From positions 30,432,580 through 30,496,579 of the forward strand of contig NC_088678.1 in assembly GCF_950023065.1 (NCBI RefSeq): a stretch of DNA of 64,000 bases, in the 5' to 3' direction. The position numbers and the translations under genes are program-made. Every line of letters starts with the position of its first letter. Positions within the stretch are counted from its first letter, which is position 1. Positions 62,186 to 64,000 of this stretch are shown in pieces. The notes under the pieces were generated by a model. That model saw nothing but the letters and a program-made list of their open reading frames with translations. It was not told the origin of the DNA and searched no databases. This DNA comes from Planococcus citri. Taxonomy: Eukaryota > Arthropoda > Insecta > Hemiptera > Pseudococcidae.

Positions 62186-62401
62186 ACGACATCATCATTT
62201 CGAAAAGAATATTGCATTCTTTTTTATCGAAAACTATTATTTACGATTACGACACCGAATTATCAATTCTCGCTGAAATACTGATTTATCAAGCGTCGAA
62301 TCGAAATCCTTTGATGCAATTAATGTTTGCACTAGGCCATTCACTTTTTCAACGAAGATCCAACTTGTTACTTCGAAAAATGTTTACGATCAAATATCAA
62401 C
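62186..62401 (+). CDS. Candidate exon of an unidentified plus-strand gene
   Basis: The frame is open from 62152 to a TAA at 62404; the left boundary is uncertain. An in-frame TAA at 62149 and the lack of an early ATG mean it must begin at an acceptor, possibly CTTCGAG after 62185, or not be a gene. The product includes IISKRILHSFLSK, ELSILAEILIYQASNRN and FALGHSLFQRRSNLLL, compositionally protein-like. Ending at C|GTTAAG (62401) and splicing over a 124-base intron to 62526 restores a continuous frame (His at the junction). I do not recognise the family. Confidence 0.35.
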
Positions 62402-62525
62402 GTTAAGTCAATTTAAGAAAGTTGCGAAAATCACCAAGCATACTTACATGTTTTCATTTAATCTCGAATCGAATCACTCTAGTCTCTAATCTAATAAATT
62501 GAGTAAATGTATGTTTTCTTTACAG

Positions 62526-62617
62526 ATTACACCTCGGAACATTTACTGAAACCTGACAAGACAAGCAAAACGTTAATTAACACTCGTAACAAAATTTATT
62601 TCTCAATATTTAAATGA
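62526..62617 (+). CDS. Candidate 3' exon of the same unidentified gene
   Basis: Follows a good acceptor (TTTTCTTTACAG). After two bases completing the junction codon it reads YTSEHLLKPDKTSKTLINTR and a short hydrophobic end to TGA at 62615-62617. A plus-strand AATAAA lies at 62656-62661, about 40 bases after the stop. It is tail to tail with RBM28, whose stop is about 105 bases away on the other strand. Confidence 0.35.
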
Positions 62618-62655
62618 TAAGCTACGCTCCTATTGTTTTTTCTTGAAGGATAAAA

Positions 62656-62661
62656 AATAAA
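62656..62661 (+). terminator. Possible poly(A) signal for the plus-strand gene
   Basis: AATAAA 39 bases after the TGA at 62617. In this AT-rich sequence it could be chance. Confidence 0.3.
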
Positions 62662-62681
62662 TGTTTTAAAAAACGATGTAA

Positions 62682-62687
62682 TTTATT
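62682..62687 (-). terminator. Likely RBM28 poly(A) signal
   Basis: AATAAA on the minus strand, about 35 bases downstream of the RBM28 stop codon. It lies within 30 bases of the opposing signal, so the two transcripts would have overlapping 3' ends. Confidence 0.5.
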
Positions 62688-62721
62688 TTTATGAAATATT
62701 TATATGAAACTCGAATTCATT

Positions 62722-62838
62722 TCATTTACTCTCGTACCATTTCTTTAACGAAACATTAGGTAGAATCTTCTGCTTATATTTATTAACCATAGAGTTGAAT
62801 TGTTTTTCGTTGAAATCTCTCTTCGCTTTTCGTTTGAT
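62722..62838 (-). CDS. RBM28: RBM28/Nop4 homologue, last coding exon
   Basis: Follows TTTTATTTCAG and encodes 38 residues to TGA (62724-62722): a basic start (IKRKAKRDF), then FNSMVNKYKQKIL and KKWYES. The F-N-x-x-V-x-x-Y-K-x-K-(I/L)-L...KW(Y/F) C-terminal signature is the one ending RBM28 proteins. The previous exon ends on a codon boundary (AAA|GTGAGT), so phase agrees. Confidence 0.9.
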   Translation of the reverse strand: MKRKAKRDFNEKQFNSMVNKYKQKILPNVSLKKWYESK

Positions 62839-63036
62839 CTGAAATAAAATTAATTAATTAATTAATTAGTAATAAAAATATCTGTGCAATTTGTGATTTT
62901 ATGACTAAGTAGAGTATCCTTTTATTTTCAAAACGAGATAAGTTCATCGTAAACTCGTATTTTTTTTCAATAGAAGAAAAAAGTACTTCTAATTAATTTT
63001 GGAAATAAAAAATTCAAATATCGACGATCAACTCAC

Positions 63037-63384
63037 TTTAGGATCGCGTTTCTTTTCTTTTCTAGTTTGCAAAATTTGTTTCTGTCTTCTATTATCCTTT
63101 TTAGCTTCTCTGACGATTCCCGTATGTATTTCTCGTTGAGATTGAATTTTTCTTTTCGAAGGTAACTTTGTGTGACCAGGATGTGATTCCATTCCGGCAA
63201 ACGTAGGAACATTATCACTCCTATAACGTCTTTTCTTCGATTGAAATTTAGGTTTTTGTTCCTCTTTCGTATTAGGTTTCTTCGATTCCGGACACAAAGG
63301 ATTATTTAGTTTGCTTTTTTCAGCACGTCTCTTTTTAATCGTATGCACAGCACGGTTTTCTATAGAGAAAGCGACGACAGGTCT
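63037..63384 (-). CDS. RBM28: RBM28/Nop4 homologue, exon with RRM end and basic tail
   Basis: A 348-base exon of 116 codons, acceptor TTTTCTAG, donor AAA|GTGAGT. It starts RPVVAFSIENR, the last strand of the RRM (human-type RPIVEFSLEDR), then continues in a long Lys/Arg-rich, probably disordered and nucleolar-targeting tail (KKRRAEKSK, KKRRYRSDNV, LPSKRK, QTRKEKKRD). The tail is poorly conserved in this family, as expected. Confidence 0.92.
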
Positions 63385-63457
63385 CTAGAAAATGAAAACA
63401 GATTTAGAATAATGGAGACAAATCGCGAGTGATGTAATCAAATGAGCATCGATATAC

Positions 63458-63607
63458 CTTATTTGTATGGAAAACATTTGGATTATTGTTTACTGTTCGT
63501 AGAGCTGTTAAAGCATGTTCGTGTTCGGTGTATGATACAAATCCGTATCCTTTAGATATTGGTTTACCGTCTTTATCCAGTTGTCTAAGATTTCGCATAA
63601 CTTTAGC
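63458..63607 (-). CDS. RBM28: RBM28/Nop4 homologue, exon with RRM core
   Basis: Exactly 50 codons between TTTATTTCAG and AAG|GTATAT. It holds the RNP1 motif KGYGFVSY and the family signature EHEHALTALRTVNNNPNVF (human: EHEHALKALRxINNNPEIF), which identifies RBM28/Nop4 and not a generic RRM protein. VMRNLRQLDKDGKP corresponds to the loop following RRM strand beta2. Intron phases on both sides are 0. Confidence 0.95.
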
Positions 63608-63686
63608 CTGAAATAAAACATCGAATGAGATATTTAAAAATTGAAAGAAACCATTGAAAACTGAACTGTTGGAAATCCTGCCGTAC

Positions 63687-63904
63687 CTCGATGATTTTAG
63701 ATTTCGGTGGCGAATGTTTTTTAAACAACGTTCGTAGCTTTTTATCGTCGTATTGCAATGGTAAATTATGAATTATTAATCTAGTTCTAGAGATAAACAT
63801 GTTCAAGTCTCTCAGCATATTACTCTTCCACATTTCTAGTTCTAGACGTTTTTTCATATCACCCATAGAAACACCTTTGGCCGCTGAAGTACCAGCTATC
63901 ACAA
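63687..63904 (-). CDS. RBM28: RBM28/Nop4 homologue, exon with RRM start
   Basis: RBM28 (yeast Nop4) is a nucleolar protein with several RRMs needed for large ribosomal subunit assembly. This 218-base exon follows TTCTTTACAG and ends GAG|GTACGG. The encoded VIAGTSAAKGVSMGDMKKRL and the following linker precede the last RRM, which opens SRTRLIIHNLP (RNP2) and DDKKLRTLF. The upstream exon supplies the G of the Val codon, giving KEGVVIAGT as in other RBM28 proteins (REGVIRAGT). About 284 C-terminal residues of a protein usually of about 700 are in the window; the N-terminal RRMs lie beyond 64000. Confidence 0.94.
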
Positions 63905-63977
63905 CTGTAAAGAACACAGCTTCGTTAACATTTCGTACGTGGTGAATTATTTTCAATACCTTGATTAATTTTCTAAC

Positions 63978-64000
63978 CTCCTTCTTTAACTAAATATAGA
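63978..64000 (-). CDS. RBM28: RBM28/Nop4 homologue, partial exon at the window edge
   Basis: Only 23 bases: codons for L-Y-L-V-K-E-G plus one base, then donor G|GTTAGA. The residues and phase fit the downstream exon, and the YL-(A/V)-(R/K)-EG-V motif is conserved in the family. The exon continues past the right edge. The intron to 63904 is 73 bases. Confidence 0.85.

Noticed and set aside
1..64000. tRNA, rRNA, CRISPR or bacterial (endosymbiont) genes
   Set aside because: No cloverleaf with a GGTTCGANTCC loop, no regularly spaced repeats, and no dense intron-free coding was seen.

Overview
The window is nuclear DNA from an insect: AT-rich, intron-dominated and repeat-laden, with two recognisable protein genes, both on the minus strand and both cut by the window edges. 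The heavy over-use of the GGTACC/TAGGTACCTA word and the transposon mix fit a hemipteran such as a scale insect or mealybug, but the species assignment is a guess. No operons, CRISPR arrays, tRNA or rRNA genes were seen.

From the left edge to at least 36.4 kb the window is occupied by a Pax6-class gene, most like twin of eyeless (toy). Three minus-strand exons are supported by splice sites and matching reading phase: a 5' exon whose last 13 bases encode the likely start (36207-36364), the PAI half of the paired domain (17646-17883), and most of the RED half (14203-14383). The introns are about 18.3 kb and 3.3 kb. The exon with the last paired-domain helix, the homeodomain and the C terminus were not found and probably lie left of position 1. 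The rest of 1-36 kb is intron, containing a nested transposon complex (6.0-9.5 kb), a foldback element (15.8-17.1 kb), a duplicated non-coding block (9.57 and 13.72 kb), an internally deleted non-LTR element with target-site duplications (24.65-25.69 kb) and a broken coding relic (24.1-24.5 kb).

From 36.4 to 58 kb I recognise no gene with confidence. A possible toy promoter and first exon lie near 40.5-40.9 kb. From 41 to 61 kb there are repeated copies of a second, non-coding foldback family of about 1.3-1.7 kb, a TIR element with an internal triplicated repeat (45.5 kb), and a non-LTR insertion that looks twin-primed, with its 5' part inverted and an 11-bp target-site duplication (56.3-57.2 kb). 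A small TATA-preceded ORF lies at 58.77 kb.

The right end holds the last five coding exons of the RBM28/Nop4 nucleolar RNA-binding protein gene (62722-64000, running off the right edge). A possible plus-strand two-exon gene of unknown function converges on it tail to tail, with stop codons about 100 bases apart.

The most unusual structure is the set of foldback families: long-armed palindromes without transposase, one family built of alternating inverted subunits around a CTGGAGSCTCCAG core, and the nested and inverted insertions associated with them.
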